Source of the DNA: Faecalibacter rhinopitheci
GTDB taxonomy: Bacteria; Bacteroidota; Bacteroidia; Flavobacteriales; Weeksellaceae
Direction: 5' to 3'
Length of the DNA: 62,737 nucleotides
Assembly: GCF_015234135.1 (NCBI RefSeq)
Contig: NZ_JADGIK010000009.1
Coordinates: 1 to 62,737, forward strand
Position numbers and translations under genes: made by a program. This document shows positions 52,392 to 61,453 of this stretch, in pieces. Positions within the stretch are counted from its first letter, which is position 1, and the number at the start of each line of letters is the position of its first letter. Below the pieces are notes generated by a model, which was given only the letters and a program-made list of their open reading frames with translations, did no database searches and was not told where the DNA came from.

Positions 52392-54336
52392 ATTTAATTC
52401 TTTTCAAATCAATTTTGTTTTTAGAATGAAGGTATAAAGGAACTTGTTCTATAATTACATCATTGCGTTCAAGTCCAAAGCTTTTTATAATATTATATTC
52501 TATCCTTTTAATTAAAGCGTATATTTTTAAAATAAATAATTCTCGGATAGAAAATGAATTTTCTATAGACGGAAATTTCTTTAATAAAATGAATTTTATA
52601 TCCGGATCTTGATTGTATTTTTTTAAATTGGGTTGCAAATATTTTAATTGCATTTCACCTCCTTGATACAAATCATTAATAATACGTTTAATATAAAGTT
52701 CAGTTTTAGGTTGTATTCTAAATCCAATATGAAAAATAACTTTATATATTTTTTGTTTTTCAATCTCAATTAATTCATAATTCAAGGTATAAGGTTGATT
52801 AGTTCTAATGATATTAATAAACCAATACATGTCTGCTCTTTTTGGTCTCTTAGCAAGGATTGAATTAATGATATTTTTTTCAATCATATTCTTACGATTA
52901 GATTTTGTAAAATAAAATAACAGGGTAGAATACTTGTTGATAGTTTTATCTTCACTAAGTTCAGATAAGATAGATTTGTATTCTTTTATGCTTACAAATT
53001 CTAAATTCCGTTCGTTTAAAATCTTACCATAATAGTTACAATACATTAATACAATAAATATTAAGCTAATTGTTAGGGCAATATATCCACCCTCAGTAAA
53101 TTTTAAAAGGTTAGCAGAAAAGAAGCTAATTTCTATAACCGTGAAAATTAAAATAATTATTCCTATTAAAATTTTTGGTAATTTTTTATATAAAAATAAG
53201 TAGAAAGCTAATAAATAGGTCGTCATCAACATTGTTACAGTAATGGCCAATCCATATGCCGCTTCCATGTGCTCAGAACTTTGGAAATATAAAACGATAA
53301 AAACACATCCTGCCCATAAAAGGAAATTGATTGTGGGTATGTATATCTGGCTTTTTTCTTCATTAGGTTGTACAACCATTGTTCGTGGCCAAAATCCAAT
53401 ATTTATAGCTTCATTTACTAAGGTAAAAGACCCTGTAATAAGAGCTTGTGAGGCAATAATAGCAGCGCAAGTAGATATTATAATTCCGGGTAATAGCATA
53501 AATGAAGGAAGCATTGCAAAAAATGGATTTTGTCCATTAAGAAAAGAAATATCAGCATGCATTAACCATGCTGCTTGTCCTAGATAATTGATGATTAATG
53601 CTAATTTTACATATATCCAGCTTATTCGGATATTCTTTTTTCCACAATGTCCTAAGTCTGAATATAATGCTTCTGCTCCAGTAGTACAAAGAAATACAGC
53701 ACCTAAGATCCAAAACCCTTCAGGATAATTTACAAGTAAATTATAGGCGTAGTAAGGATTTAAACTTTTAAATATTTCTGGATGTTTCGAAATTAAGTAA
53801 GCGCCAGTTAACATTAAAAAGGTAAACCATATAAACATCATTGGGCCAAATATTTTCCCAACTTTAGAAGTCCCTGAGCGCTGTACTAGGAAAAGAATTG
53901 ATAAAATAAATATAACGATGGGAATTATAGGGATTTCCTCGAATCCTTCTATAAATCTTAACCCTTCTACTGCAGAAGTTACAGAGACTGGAGGGGTTAT
54001 AATGCCATCGGCTAGTAGCATAGCTGCTCCAATAATCGTCGGAATTACTAAACGCTTGCCTTTTTTATTAATTAATGAATACAAAGAAATAATACCTCCT
54101 TCGCCATTATTATCTGCTTGTAAAGTTAACCAAACATATTTTATGGTAGTTTGGAAAAATAAAGTCCAGAATATACAAGATACCCCTCCATATACAATGG
54201 TCTCTGTGATTTCTCGACTTCGTATAATAGCCTTCATAACATATAAAGGGCTTGTGCCGATATCACCAAATATTATCCCAAAAGTGATAAGTACTGATGC
54301 GTAGGTAATTTTAGAATGTGCTAACGACGAATTCAT
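52390..54336 (-). CDS. kup: KUP-family potassium uptake permease
   Basis: The 648-aa protein has about twelve membrane helices in its first 440 residues. It carries the KUP signatures GIIFGDIGTSPLYVMKAI, LQADNNGEGGIISLYSLI and GAEALYSDLGHCGK. A cytoplasmic C-terminal domain of about 200 residues follows. It imports K+ with H+. Monocistronic. Confidence 0.95.
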   Translation of the reverse strand: MNSSLAHSKITYASVLITFGIIFGDIGTSPLYVMKAIIRSREITETIVYGGVSCIFWTLFFQTTIKYVWLTLQADNNGEGGIISLYSLINKKGKRLVIPTIIGAAMLLADGIITPPVSVTSAVEGLRFIEGFEEIPIIPIVIFILSILFLVQRSGTSKVGKIFGPMMFIWFTFLMLTGAYLISKHPEIFKSLNPYYAYNLLVNYPEGFWILGAVFLCTTGAEALYSDLGHCGKKNIRISWIYVKLALIINYLGQAAWLMHADISFLNGQNPFFAMLPSFMLLPGIIISTCAAIIASQALITGSFTLVNEAINIGFWPRTMVVQPNEEKSQIYIPTINFLLWAGCVFIVLYFQSSEHMEAAYGLAITVTMLMTTYLLAFYLFLYKKLPKILIGIIILIFTVIEISFFSANLLKFTEGGYIALTISLIFIVLMYCNYYGKILNERNLEFVSIKEYKSILSELSEDKTINKYSTLLFYFTKSNRKNMIEKNIINSILAKRPKRADMYWFINIIRTNQPYTLNYELIEIEKQKIYKVIFHIGFRIQPKTELYIKRIINDLYQGGEMQLKYLQPNLKKYNQDPDIKFILLKKFPSIENSFSIRELFILKIYALIKRIEYNIIKSFGLERNDVIIEQVPLYLHSKNKIDLKRIK

Positions 54337-54645
54337 ATATAATTTTTCTAGGTAAATATGATGTTCAAATTTGGTGCAATGTAAATGTATATTTCATTAA
54401 TTTTTCATACTTATTATTTATAATCAATGATGATAAATCTTCATAAAATTGATTTAATGGTGTACTTATACACTATTGATAAATTCTAATATTAAATAGA
54501 TAATTTTCAAAAAATTTATTAGATATAGATGCTTTATTAATAATTTTAAAAATTATAAGCACTATAATTACAGTATTGTATAAAAAAAATAGTATAAATT
54601 TTATAAAAAAACCTTTTTACTATGCAAGCATAATAAAAAAACTTT
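54337..54645. other. divergent kup-marR spacer
   Basis: Very AT-rich and divergent. It must contain the kup promoter, but no clear TAnnTTTG box is seen on the minus strand and no riboswitch-like structure is recognisable by eye. Confidence 0.4.
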
Positions 54646-54653
54646 TATATTTG
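54646..54653 (+). promoter_or_regulatory. -7 box of the marR-fad operon
   Basis: TATATTTG, a perfect TAnnTTTG box, 21 nt upstream of the marR ATG. Confidence 0.6.
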
Positions 54654-54671
54654 TTATATATACACTAACAA
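54651..54671. promoter_or_regulatory. putative MarR operator
   Basis: TTGTTA and TAACAA form a perfect 6-bp inverted repeat spaced by 9 nt. It overlaps the -7 box and reaches almost to the start codon, a position suited to autorepression. Confidence 0.5.
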
Positions 54672-54673
54672 AA

Positions 54674-55117
54674 ATGTTAAGAGATAGTTTAACGATAGAT
54701 TACTTATTAAGGTCAACTTGGTTGGCAGTACAAAAAATGTACAACGAACAAGCAAGTGAATATGAATCGACAATGGTATATGCATTTACATTGTTATCAA
54801 TTGACCCTAAGACAGGAACTCCAAGTACATCTTTAGGACCAAAAATGGGAATTGAACCCACTAGTTTATCCCGAACACTAAAAAATTTAGAAGAACGGAA
54901 GTTTATTGTTCGAAAACCAAATCCTGAAGATGGGAGAAGCGTTTTGATTACTTTGACAAATGAAGGATTAAAAATGAGAGACACATCAAAACGTTTCGTA
55001 TTACAATTTAACAACGCAATTAGTCAAAATATTGAACCAGAAAAACTAAAAATATTCTTTGAGGTGATGATTAAGATTAACCAATTAATATCAGACCGTA
55101 AAATATTCAAAAAATAA
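54674..55117 (+). CDS. MarR-family transcriptional regulator of the fad operon
   Basis: The 147-aa winged-helix protein has MGIEPTSLSRTLKNLEERKFIVRKPNPEDGR as its recognition helix and wing. It starts the operon and ends 2 nt before the fadN-like gene, so it probably senses acyl-CoA or fatty acid and represses beta-oxidation. Confidence 0.9.
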   Translation: MLRDSLTIDYLLRSTWLAVQKMYNEQASEYESTMVYAFTLLSIDPKTGTPSTSLGPKMGIEPTSLSRTLKNLEERKFIVRKPNPEDGRSVLITLTNEGLKMRDTSKRFVLQFNNAISQNIEPEKLKIFFEVMIKINQLISDRKIFKK

Positions 55118-55119
55118 TT

Positions 55120-57519
55120 ATGAGAAGACACATTAAACATGTTACTGTATTAGGATCAGGAGTTATGGGCTCAGGTATTGCATGTCATTTTGCAAATATC
55201 GGAGTAGAAGTCTTGATGTTAGATATGGTGCCTCGCGAGCTTACACCACAAGAGCAAGCGAAAGGGTTGACTTTAGAGAGCAAAGTTGTTCGCAATAGAA
55301 CCGCTCAATCTCATCTAGATGCAGCACTTAAAAGCAATCCTTCCCCAATTTACGATAAAGCATTTGCTTCTCGTATAACTGTCGGTAATTTTGATGATGA
55401 TTTAGAAAAAATCAAAAACTCAGATTGGGTAATCGAAGTAATTATCGAGCGTTTAGACATTAAACAAGCGATGTTCGAAAAGGTCGATGCCTTACGCAAA
55501 CCAGGAACATTAGTAACGTCGAATACATCAGGGATTCCAATTCACATGATGTCGGAAGGAAGATCAGAAGATTTCCAAAAACATTTCTGCGGAACGCACT
55601 TCTTCAATCCTCCTCGTTACTTAAAATTATTTGAAGTAATTCCAGGTCCAAAAACAGATCAAGCAGTGATCGATTTCTGTATGAACTATGCTGGTTTATT
55701 CTTAGGCAAAACAGCGGTTTTATGTAAAGATACACCTGGATTTATCGGAAATAGAGTAGGGGTTTATTCGATGGCAAAAGTAATGGAACTAACACAAGAG
55801 TTAGGGCTTACGATCGAAGAAGCAGATACGTTAACAGGTTCTATTTTAGGTCGTCCTAAAACAGGAACGTTTAAATTAGGAGATTTAGTTGGTTTAGATA
55901 CGGCGTATAACGTAACAAAAGGGTTACAACAAAATACAACGGGAGACCAAATGATTCAAGATTTAAAAGATTCTAAATTCTTAGACTTTTTAATCGAGAA
56001 TAAATTCTTAGGAGATAAAACAAAAAAAGGTTTCTATTATAAAGAAGTTGACAAAGAAGGAAACACGAATCGTTTCGCTTTAGACTTAGACACATTAGAA
56101 TACCGTCCAATGGAACGTGCAAAAGTTGGTGCAGTTGAAGCAGCAAAACAAGCAGGTTCTACCAAAAATAAATTAGCAGCTTTATTAAAAGCTGATGGAA
56201 AACACGGAGATTTAATTCGTAAACATTTCGCATCATTATTTGCTTATGTTTCTCAACGTGTTCCAGAAATTACAGATGTATTTTATCCAATCGATGACGC
56301 AATTCGTACAGGGTATGCTTGGAAATATGGTCCTTTCGAAACGTGGGATTATGTTGGTTTAGCAAAAGGAATCGAATTAGTCGAGTCTGAAGGTTACCAA
56401 GTAGCAGAATGGGTTAAAGAATTAGCGGCGACTGGTGCTGATGCTTTCTATAAAGTTGAAGGTGGTAAAAAATTATACTTCAACCAAAACTCAAAACAAT
56501 TCGAAGCAATTCCAGGTCAAGATGTATTTATCATTTTAGATAACATCCGTAAGACAAATGAAATTTGGTCGAACAAAGAGGCTTCTGTTCAAGATTTAGG
56601 AGATGGAATCATCAACTTAGAGTTCCGTTCAAAAATGAATTCTTTAGGTGGTGGAGTTTTACAAGGAATCAACAAAGCCATCGAGTTAGCAGAAAAAGAC
56701 CACAGAGGTTTAGTGATCGGAAATCAAGCAGATAATTTCTCAGTTGGAGCAAATTTAGCCATGATCATGATGATGGCTGCCGAGCAAGATTGGTGGGATT
56801 TAAATATGGCGATCAAAATGTTCCAAGATACGATGATGCGTGTACGTTACTCGGATATTCCAGTAGTCGTTGCGCCTCACGGAATGACTTTAGGTGGTGG
56901 ATGTGAAATGACGATGCATGCAGATAAAGTAGTTGCAGCTGCTGAAACATACATCGGATTAGTGGAAGTTGGTGTTGGTTTGATCCCTGGTGGAGGTGGG
57001 TCGAAAGAGTTTGCTTTACGTGCAGCTAAAAATGTTTTAGCCGATGACGTGAAAACAAATCACTTGAGAGATGCGTTCATGAACATCGCAATGGCAAAAG
57101 TGGCAACTTCTGCTTATGAAGCGAAAAACATGGGAATTATTCGTGATCAAGACATTATCGTAGTCGATAAAGATCGTCAAATCGCAGAAGCGAAGAAACA
57201 TGCAATCATCATGGCTGAAGCTGGATATACACGTCCAATCAAGCAAAAAGTGAAAGTATTAGGACGCGAAGCACAAGGGATGTTCTACGTCGGAACAGAT
57301 CAATTAGTAGCAGGACGTTACGCTTCTGATCACGATCGTTTAATCGCGAATAAATTAGGATATGTAATGACAGGTGGAAACTTATCTGAAGCAACAGAAG
57401 TATCAGAACAATACTTACTAGACTTAGAAAGAGAAGTGTTCTTATCATTATGTGGTGAACGAAAAACGTTAGAGCGTATCCAACACATGTTAAAAACAGG
57501 TAAACCATTACGTAACTAG
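55120..57519 (+). CDS. fadN: 3-hydroxyacyl-CoA dehydrogenase / enoyl-CoA hydratase (FadN-type)
   Basis: This bifunctional beta-oxidation enzyme of 799 aa has the dehydrogenase module first (HVTVLGSGVMGSGIACHFAN, NAD-binding; THFFNPPRYLKLFEVIPG). The crotonase module is last (NFSVGANLAMI, MTLGGGCEMTMHADK, GVGLIPGGGGSKE). This order matches Bacillus FadN rather than E. coli FadB. It is followed, after an inserted four-helix-bundle gene, by thiolase. Confidence 0.93.
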   Translation: MRRHIKHVTVLGSGVMGSGIACHFANIGVEVLMLDMVPRELTPQEQAKGLTLESKVVRNRTAQSHLDAALKSNPSPIYDKAFASRITVGNFDDDLEKIKNSDWVIEVIIERLDIKQAMFEKVDALRKPGTLVTSNTSGIPIHMMSEGRSEDFQKHFCGTHFFNPPRYLKLFEVIPGPKTDQAVIDFCMNYAGLFLGKTAVLCKDTPGFIGNRVGVYSMAKVMELTQELGLTIEEADTLTGSILGRPKTGTFKLGDLVGLDTAYNVTKGLQQNTTGDQMIQDLKDSKFLDFLIENKFLGDKTKKGFYYKEVDKEGNTNRFALDLDTLEYRPMERAKVGAVEAAKQAGSTKNKLAALLKADGKHGDLIRKHFASLFAYVSQRVPEITDVFYPIDDAIRTGYAWKYGPFETWDYVGLAKGIELVESEGYQVAEWVKELAATGADAFYKVEGGKKLYFNQNSKQFEAIPGQDVFIILDNIRKTNEIWSNKEASVQDLGDGIINLEFRSKMNSLGGGVLQGINKAIELAEKDHRGLVIGNQADNFSVGANLAMIMMMAAEQDWWDLNMAIKMFQDTMMRVRYSDIPVVVAPHGMTLGGGCEMTMHADKVVAAAETYIGLVEVGVGLIPGGGGSKEFALRAAKNVLADDVKTNHLRDAFMNIAMAKVATSAYEAKNMGIIRDQDIIVVDKDRQIAEAKKHAIIMAEAGYTRPIKQKVKVLGREAQGMFYVGTDQLVAGRYASDHDRLIANKLGYVMTGGNLSEATEVSEQYLLDLEREVFLSLCGERKTLERIQHMLKTGKPLRN

Positions 57520-57916
57520 TATTGATGGATTGTATTAAGTAAAATGTAAAAAGTAGTAAGATGAATAACTTTAAAGATTTACTTGTTTGGCAGAAATCGA
57601 TTGATTTTACAATTAAAATTTATGCTGAATTGAAATCTTTTCCTAAAGAAGAAATTTATTCTCTTACTTCTCAAATTAAAAGAAGTTTAATTTCAATTCC
57701 TTCAAATATAGCTGAAGGTGCAGGAAGAGGAAGTAAGAAAGAATTTAATCGATTCTTATCAATTGCTTTAGCTTCAAGTTTTGAGTTAGAAACTCAATTG
57801 ATAATCGCATTAAGATTAAATTATTTAAGAAATGACGATAGTTTGAAAGAGCTTACTCATATTCAAAATATGATTGCAAAACTAAAGAAATGACTTAATA
57901 CATAATACATCAATAC
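57519..57916 (+). mobile_element. candidate IVS-like insertion carrying a four-helix-bundle gene (fadN-fadA spacer)
   Basis: The left flank (57519-57540) read as its complement begins ACTTAATACA and ends CATCAATAC. The right flank (57893-57916) begins and ends with the same two blocks, differing only in a 3- versus 5-nt centre. The enclosed unit is about 398 bp. The left repeat starts at the last base of the fadN stop codon. The transcript could form a long terminal stem around the gene, as in 23S rRNA IVS elements. Confidence 0.55.
57561..57893 (+). CDS. four-helix-bundle protein (23S rRNA IVS-protein family)
   Basis: This 110-aa relative of the protein at 7826-8182 has IYSLTSQIKRSLISIPSNIAEG and AGRGSKKEFNRFLSIALASSFE, the core family motif. 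Sequence identity to the first copy is moderate, so the two are not a recent duplication. It sits between fadN and fadA in operon orientation. Function unknown. Confidence 0.87.
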   Translation: MNNFKDLLVWQKSIDFTIKIYAELKSFPKEEIYSLTSQIKRSLISIPSNIAEGAGRGSKKEFNRFLSIALASSFELETQLIIALRLNYLRNDDSLKELTHIQNMIAKLKK

Positions 57917-57934
57917 ATAATACAACTAAAAAAA

Positions 57935-59116
57935 ATGAAACAAGCATATATTGTTACAGGATATAGAACAGCAGTAGGTAAAGCACCAAAAGGAACTTTA
58001 CGTTTTACGCGTCCAGACGAATTAGCGGCGACTGTTCTAAAACGTTTAATGGAGGATTATCCAACATTAGATCCAGCACGTATCGACGATTTAATCGTAG
58101 GATGTGCAATGCCAGAAGCAGAACAAGGGTTAAATATGGCCCGTTTAATCTCGTTAATGGGATTAAGTACAGATAAAGTTCCAGGAGTAACCGTGAACCG
58201 TTACTGTGCATCAGGTTCTGAAGCCATTGCATTAGCAGCGGCTAAAATTAGAACTGGAATGGCAGAATGTATCATCGCGGGTGGTGCAGAGTCGATGTCA
58301 TACATCCCAATGGGAGGTTACAAGCCAATTCCGGAAACGGATATGGCTAAAGATAACCCAAGTTACTACTGGGGAATGGGATTAACAGCTGAAGCGGTTG
58401 CCAACGAATTCAAGGTTTCTCGTGAGGAACAAGATCAGTTTGCATTTAATTCGCATCAAAAAGCGTTAAAAGCATTAGCAGAAGGAAAATTCGATGCTCA
58501 AATCGTTCCGGTTGAGGTAGAATACAATTTCTTAGATGCCAACGAAAAAATCCAAACAAAAAAGACCATCTTCAAACAAGACGAAGGACCACGTGTAGAT
58601 ACGTCATTAGAAGGTTTAGCAAAATTACGTCCAGTATTCGCAAATGGAGGTTCGGTTACAGCAGGTAACTCATCTCAAATGTCGGACGGTGCTGCTTTCG
58701 TAATGGTGATGTCTGAAGACATGGTCAAAGAATTAGGATTAGAACCAGTTGCTCGTTTAGTTTCGTATGCTACTGTAGGTTTAGCGCCACGTATAATGGG
58801 AATGGGGCCCTTATATGCGATTCCAAAAGCCTTAGAGCAAGCAGGATTACAATTACAAGATATCGATTTGTTCGAGTTAAATGAGGCATTCGCTTCTCAA
58901 TCGGTTGCAATTATGCGCGAATTAGAGATGGATGCATCAAAAGTAAATGTGAACGGTGGTGCCATCGCATTAGGTCACCCACTAGGATGTTCAGGTACAA
59001 AATTAACGGTACAATTATTACACGAAATGGAAGCGCGTAAAGCAAAATACGGCATGGTGACGATGTGTGTCGGAACTGGTCAAGGTGCTGCTTCTGTTTT
59101 TGAATATTTAAAATAA
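57935..59116 (+). CDS. fadA: acetyl-CoA acyltransferase (3-ketoacyl-CoA thiolase)
   Basis: The 393-aa thiolase has the nucleophile in VNRYCASGSEAIALA, NGGAIALGHPLGCSGTK with the second cysteine and histidine, and LNEAFASQSVAI. It releases acetyl-CoA in the last beta-oxidation step. It follows the inserted element by 18 nt. Confidence 0.95.
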   Translation: MKQAYIVTGYRTAVGKAPKGTLRFTRPDELAATVLKRLMEDYPTLDPARIDDLIVGCAMPEAEQGLNMARLISLMGLSTDKVPGVTVNRYCASGSEAIALAAAKIRTGMAECIIAGGAESMSYIPMGGYKPIPETDMAKDNPSYYWGMGLTAEAVANEFKVSREEQDQFAFNSHQKALKALAEGKFDAQIVPVEVEYNFLDANEKIQTKKTIFKQDEGPRVDTSLEGLAKLRPVFANGGSVTAGNSSQMSDGAAFVMVMSEDMVKELGLEPVARLVSYATVGLAPRIMGMGPLYAIPKALEQAGLQLQDIDLFELNEAFASQSVAIMRELEMDASKVNVNGGAIALGHPLGCSGTKLTVQLLHEMEARKAKYGMVTMCVGTGQGAASVFEYLK

Positions 59117-59127
59117 AATAATGCGGT

Positions 59128-59166
59128 AGTGAGACCGATGAGCTTCAAAACCGATTTGGTCTCACT
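59128..59166 (+). promoter_or_regulatory. strong hairpin between fadA and the acyl-CoA dehydrogenase
   Basis: AGTGAGACC pairs perfectly with GGTCTCACT (9 bp) around a 21-nt loop, then TTTTAAAAAT. It may be a partial terminator or an RNA-processing or stability element between operon genes. Confidence 0.5.
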
Positions 59167-59205
59167 TTTAAAAATATTTTCAATAACCATAAAAAAACTA
59201 TTATA

Positions 59206-61008
59206 ATGTCTACAAAATCAAACAGATTAATCGGAGGGGAGTACTTAATTAAAGATGCTGCTTACAACGATATTTTTACATATGAAGATTTATCAGAAGA
59301 ACAACAAATGATTTTGCAATCAGCAAAAGAGTTTATTGATAAAGAAGTTGTTCCAAACAAACACAGAATCGAAAAGAAAGATTATGCGTTAATTGAGGAG
59401 TTAATGCGTAAAATTGGTGAATTAGGTTTATTAGGAATTTCAGTTCCTGAAGAATATGGTGGTTTAGGAATGGGATTCTCAACAACAATGTTAGTTTGTG
59501 ATTACATTTCTGGAGCTACAGGGTCTTTAGCTACTGCTTTTGGTGCACATACAGGAATTGGAACAATGCCAATTTTATTATACGGTACAGAAGAGCAAAA
59601 ACAAAAATATTTACCACAATTAGCTTCAGGAGAAGTTTTCGCTTCTTACTGTTTAACTGAACCAGAAGCGGGATCTGATGCTAATTCAGGTAAAACAAAA
59701 GCAAGATTATCTGAAGATGGTAAAGAATACATCATCACAGGTCAAAAAATGTGGATTACAAATGCAGGTTTCGCTGAAATCTTTATTGTATTTGCACGTA
59801 TCGATGACGATAAAAATATTACAGGTTTTATTGTTGAAAAATCTAAAGCGGGTGAAGGCTTTGCATTAGGAGAAGAAGAAGATAAATTAGGTATTGTTTC
59901 TTCATCAACACGTCAAGTCTTCTTAAATGAAGTTCGTGTTCCAGTAGAGAATATGTTAGGTGAAAGAGATGGAGGATTCAAAATCGCAATGAATGCCTTA
60001 AACGTAGGTCGTATCAAATTAGGTGCTGCTTGTTTAGATGCGCAACGTCGTGTGTTGGACAACTCTTTACAATATGCTTCTGAAAGAAAACAATTTGGTG
60101 TTTCAATCAATACATTTGGAGCAATTAAAGAAAAATTAGCAGATATGGCTGTTGCTACTTTTACTTCTGAAGCTGGTGCTTACCGTGCTGCGAAAGATGT
60201 AGAAGATGCAATTGCAGATAATATTGCGAAAGGTATGTCGCATACGGATGCAGAATTAAAAGGTATCGAAGAATATGCAATTGAAGCTTCTATCTTAAAA
60301 GTTTGGATATCTGAAGCAGCTCAAGTAGCTTCTGATCAAGGAATCCAAATTTACGGAGGAATGGGATACTCAAAAGAGATGCCAATGGAAGGTGCTTGGA
60401 GAGATGCTCGTATTTCGAGAATCTATGAAGGTACAAACGAAATCAATACATTATTATGTGTATCGATGTTAGTAAAGCGTGCCTTCAAAGGAAAATTAGA
60501 TTTAATGACGCCAGCAATGGGAATTGCTAATGAATTAATGTCTATTCCGTCATTCGATATTCCAGATTATTCTGAATTATTCGCACAAGAAAAAGAAATC
60601 ATCGCGAACTTAAAGAAAGTGTTCTTTATGGTTGCTGGTGCAGCTTTACAAAAATTTGGGGCGAACTTAGAACAACACCAACAGTTAATTATGGCAGCTT
60701 CTCATATTATGCAAGAAATCTATATGGTAGAATCTGCCATGTTACGTGCTGAGAAATTAGCGAATAAGAAAGGAGCTGATGCGGCTAAAAATGCAGAAAA
60801 ATTAGTTCAATTACAATTATTCAAATCAGTTGAGATCATCAAAACAGAGGCAACATGTGGAATTATCTCGTTCACAGAAGGAGATGAGCAACGTATGATG
60901 TTATCTGGATTAAGAAGATTTACACGTTACAACGAATATCCAAACGTTGTGAACTTAAAAACAGAAATTGCAGATTTATTAATTGCAGAAAATAAGTATA
61001 CGTTCTAA
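59206..61008 (+). CDS. acyl-CoA dehydrogenase (FadE-like, with C-terminal extension)
   Basis: The 600-aa flavoprotein has the acyl-CoA dehydrogenase signatures YCLTEPEAGSDANSGKT, GQKMWITNAGFAEIF and QIYGGMGYSKEMPMEGAWRDARI. IYEGTNEINTLL carries the region of the catalytic glutamate. About 170 residues follow the core, a C-terminal helical extension also seen in Bacillus FadE. It carries out the first beta-oxidation step. Confidence 0.93.
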   Translation: MSTKSNRLIGGEYLIKDAAYNDIFTYEDLSEEQQMILQSAKEFIDKEVVPNKHRIEKKDYALIEELMRKIGELGLLGISVPEEYGGLGMGFSTTMLVCDYISGATGSLATAFGAHTGIGTMPILLYGTEEQKQKYLPQLASGEVFASYCLTEPEAGSDANSGKTKARLSEDGKEYIITGQKMWITNAGFAEIFIVFARIDDDKNITGFIVEKSKAGEGFALGEEEDKLGIVSSSTRQVFLNEVRVPVENMLGERDGGFKIAMNALNVGRIKLGAACLDAQRRVLDNSLQYASERKQFGVSINTFGAIKEKLADMAVATFTSEAGAYRAAKDVEDAIADNIAKGMSHTDAELKGIEEYAIEASILKVWISEAAQVASDQGIQIYGGMGYSKEMPMEGAWRDARISRIYEGTNEINTLLCVSMLVKRAFKGKLDLMTPAMGIANELMSIPSFDIPDYSELFAQEKEIIANLKKVFFMVAGAALQKFGANLEQHQQLIMAASHIMQEIYMVESAMLRAEKLANKKGADAAKNAEKLVQLQLFKSVEIIKTEATCGIISFTEGDEQRMMLSGLRRFTRYNEYPNVVNLKTEIADLLIAENKYTF

Positions 61009-61040
61009 TTAGTAGAATTATATTGTTTGTGATAATTATT

Positions 61041-61068
61041 AAAAGTGGTCAATTTTGACCACTTTTTT
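61041..61068 (+). terminator. terminator of the fad operon
   Basis: AAAAGTGGTC / GACCACTTTT stem followed by T6. Confidence 0.92.
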
Positions 61069-61072
61069 ATTT

Positions 61073-61217
61073 ATAAATAGTTAATTTTAAGATTGGTATG
61101 TGTTTTGATTTAATTTTTTTAAGTACTAGTCTTTATAAAAGTTAGTTGAGTTTTCATGGTACTTAAGTTTTAGTAGAGAAAGAACCTCAGTTGAGTTATC
61201 AGCTGAGGTTTTTTAGT
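61073..61217 (+). ncRNA. possible intergenic small RNA
   Basis: This segment of about 110 nt starts after the fad terminator and ends in its own terminator (AACCTCAG / CTGAGGTT plus T6, 61183-61215) without any ORF. A TTTTG at about 61107 could be part of a promoter, but the -7 match is poor. Transcription is an inference from the orphan terminator. Confidence 0.3.
61183..61215 (+). terminator. orphan terminator in the 61 kb gap
   Basis: Perfect 8-bp stem AACCTCAG / CTGAGGTT followed by TTTTTT; no gene precedes it on either strand. Confidence 0.85.
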
Positions 61218-61289
61218 TAAAATATTGGTTTATAATGGATTAATCACTATATTTAATAGAGTATTTTTTTAACCTTAATATTATATGGT

Positions 61290-61376
61290 ATGGAACCTTT
61301 AAATGTAATTTTATTATCAGCTTTAGGGTGTTTGTCTATAGTATTTATGTATTGGATTTATGATGATTTATTGTAG
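61290..61376 (+). CDS. possible 28-aa single-span membrane peptide
   Basis: A short frame ATG (61290) to TAG (61374-61376) encodes MEPLNVILLSALGCLSIVFM then YWIYDDLL: one hydrophobic helix with an acidic C-terminus. It lies between an orphan terminator and its own terminator, in a gap with no other gene. I do not recognise a family. Small subunits of membrane complexes look like this, but partner genes are not adjacent. Confidence 0.4.
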   Translation: MEPLNVILLSALGCLSIVFMYWIYDDLL

Positions 61377-61393
61377 AAGAACAACAAAATTTT

Positions 61394-61429
61394 AAAAAGC
61401 TAATCTGTATTGTATAGATTAGCTTTTTT
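61394..61429 (+). terminator. terminator after the small membrane-peptide ORF
   Basis: AAAAAGCTAATCT / AGATTAGCTTTTT stem with a 9-nt loop and a T-tract, 18 nt after the TAG. Confidence 0.92.
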
Positions 61430-61453
61430 ATCGCTTAATTTAAATTTGAATAA

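Noticed and set aside
54337-54645. Riboswitch upstream of kup
   Set aside because: Potassium transporters are often controlled by c-di-AMP riboswitches in Firmicutes, but no conserved structure is recognisable here and the spacer is too AT-rich to judge.
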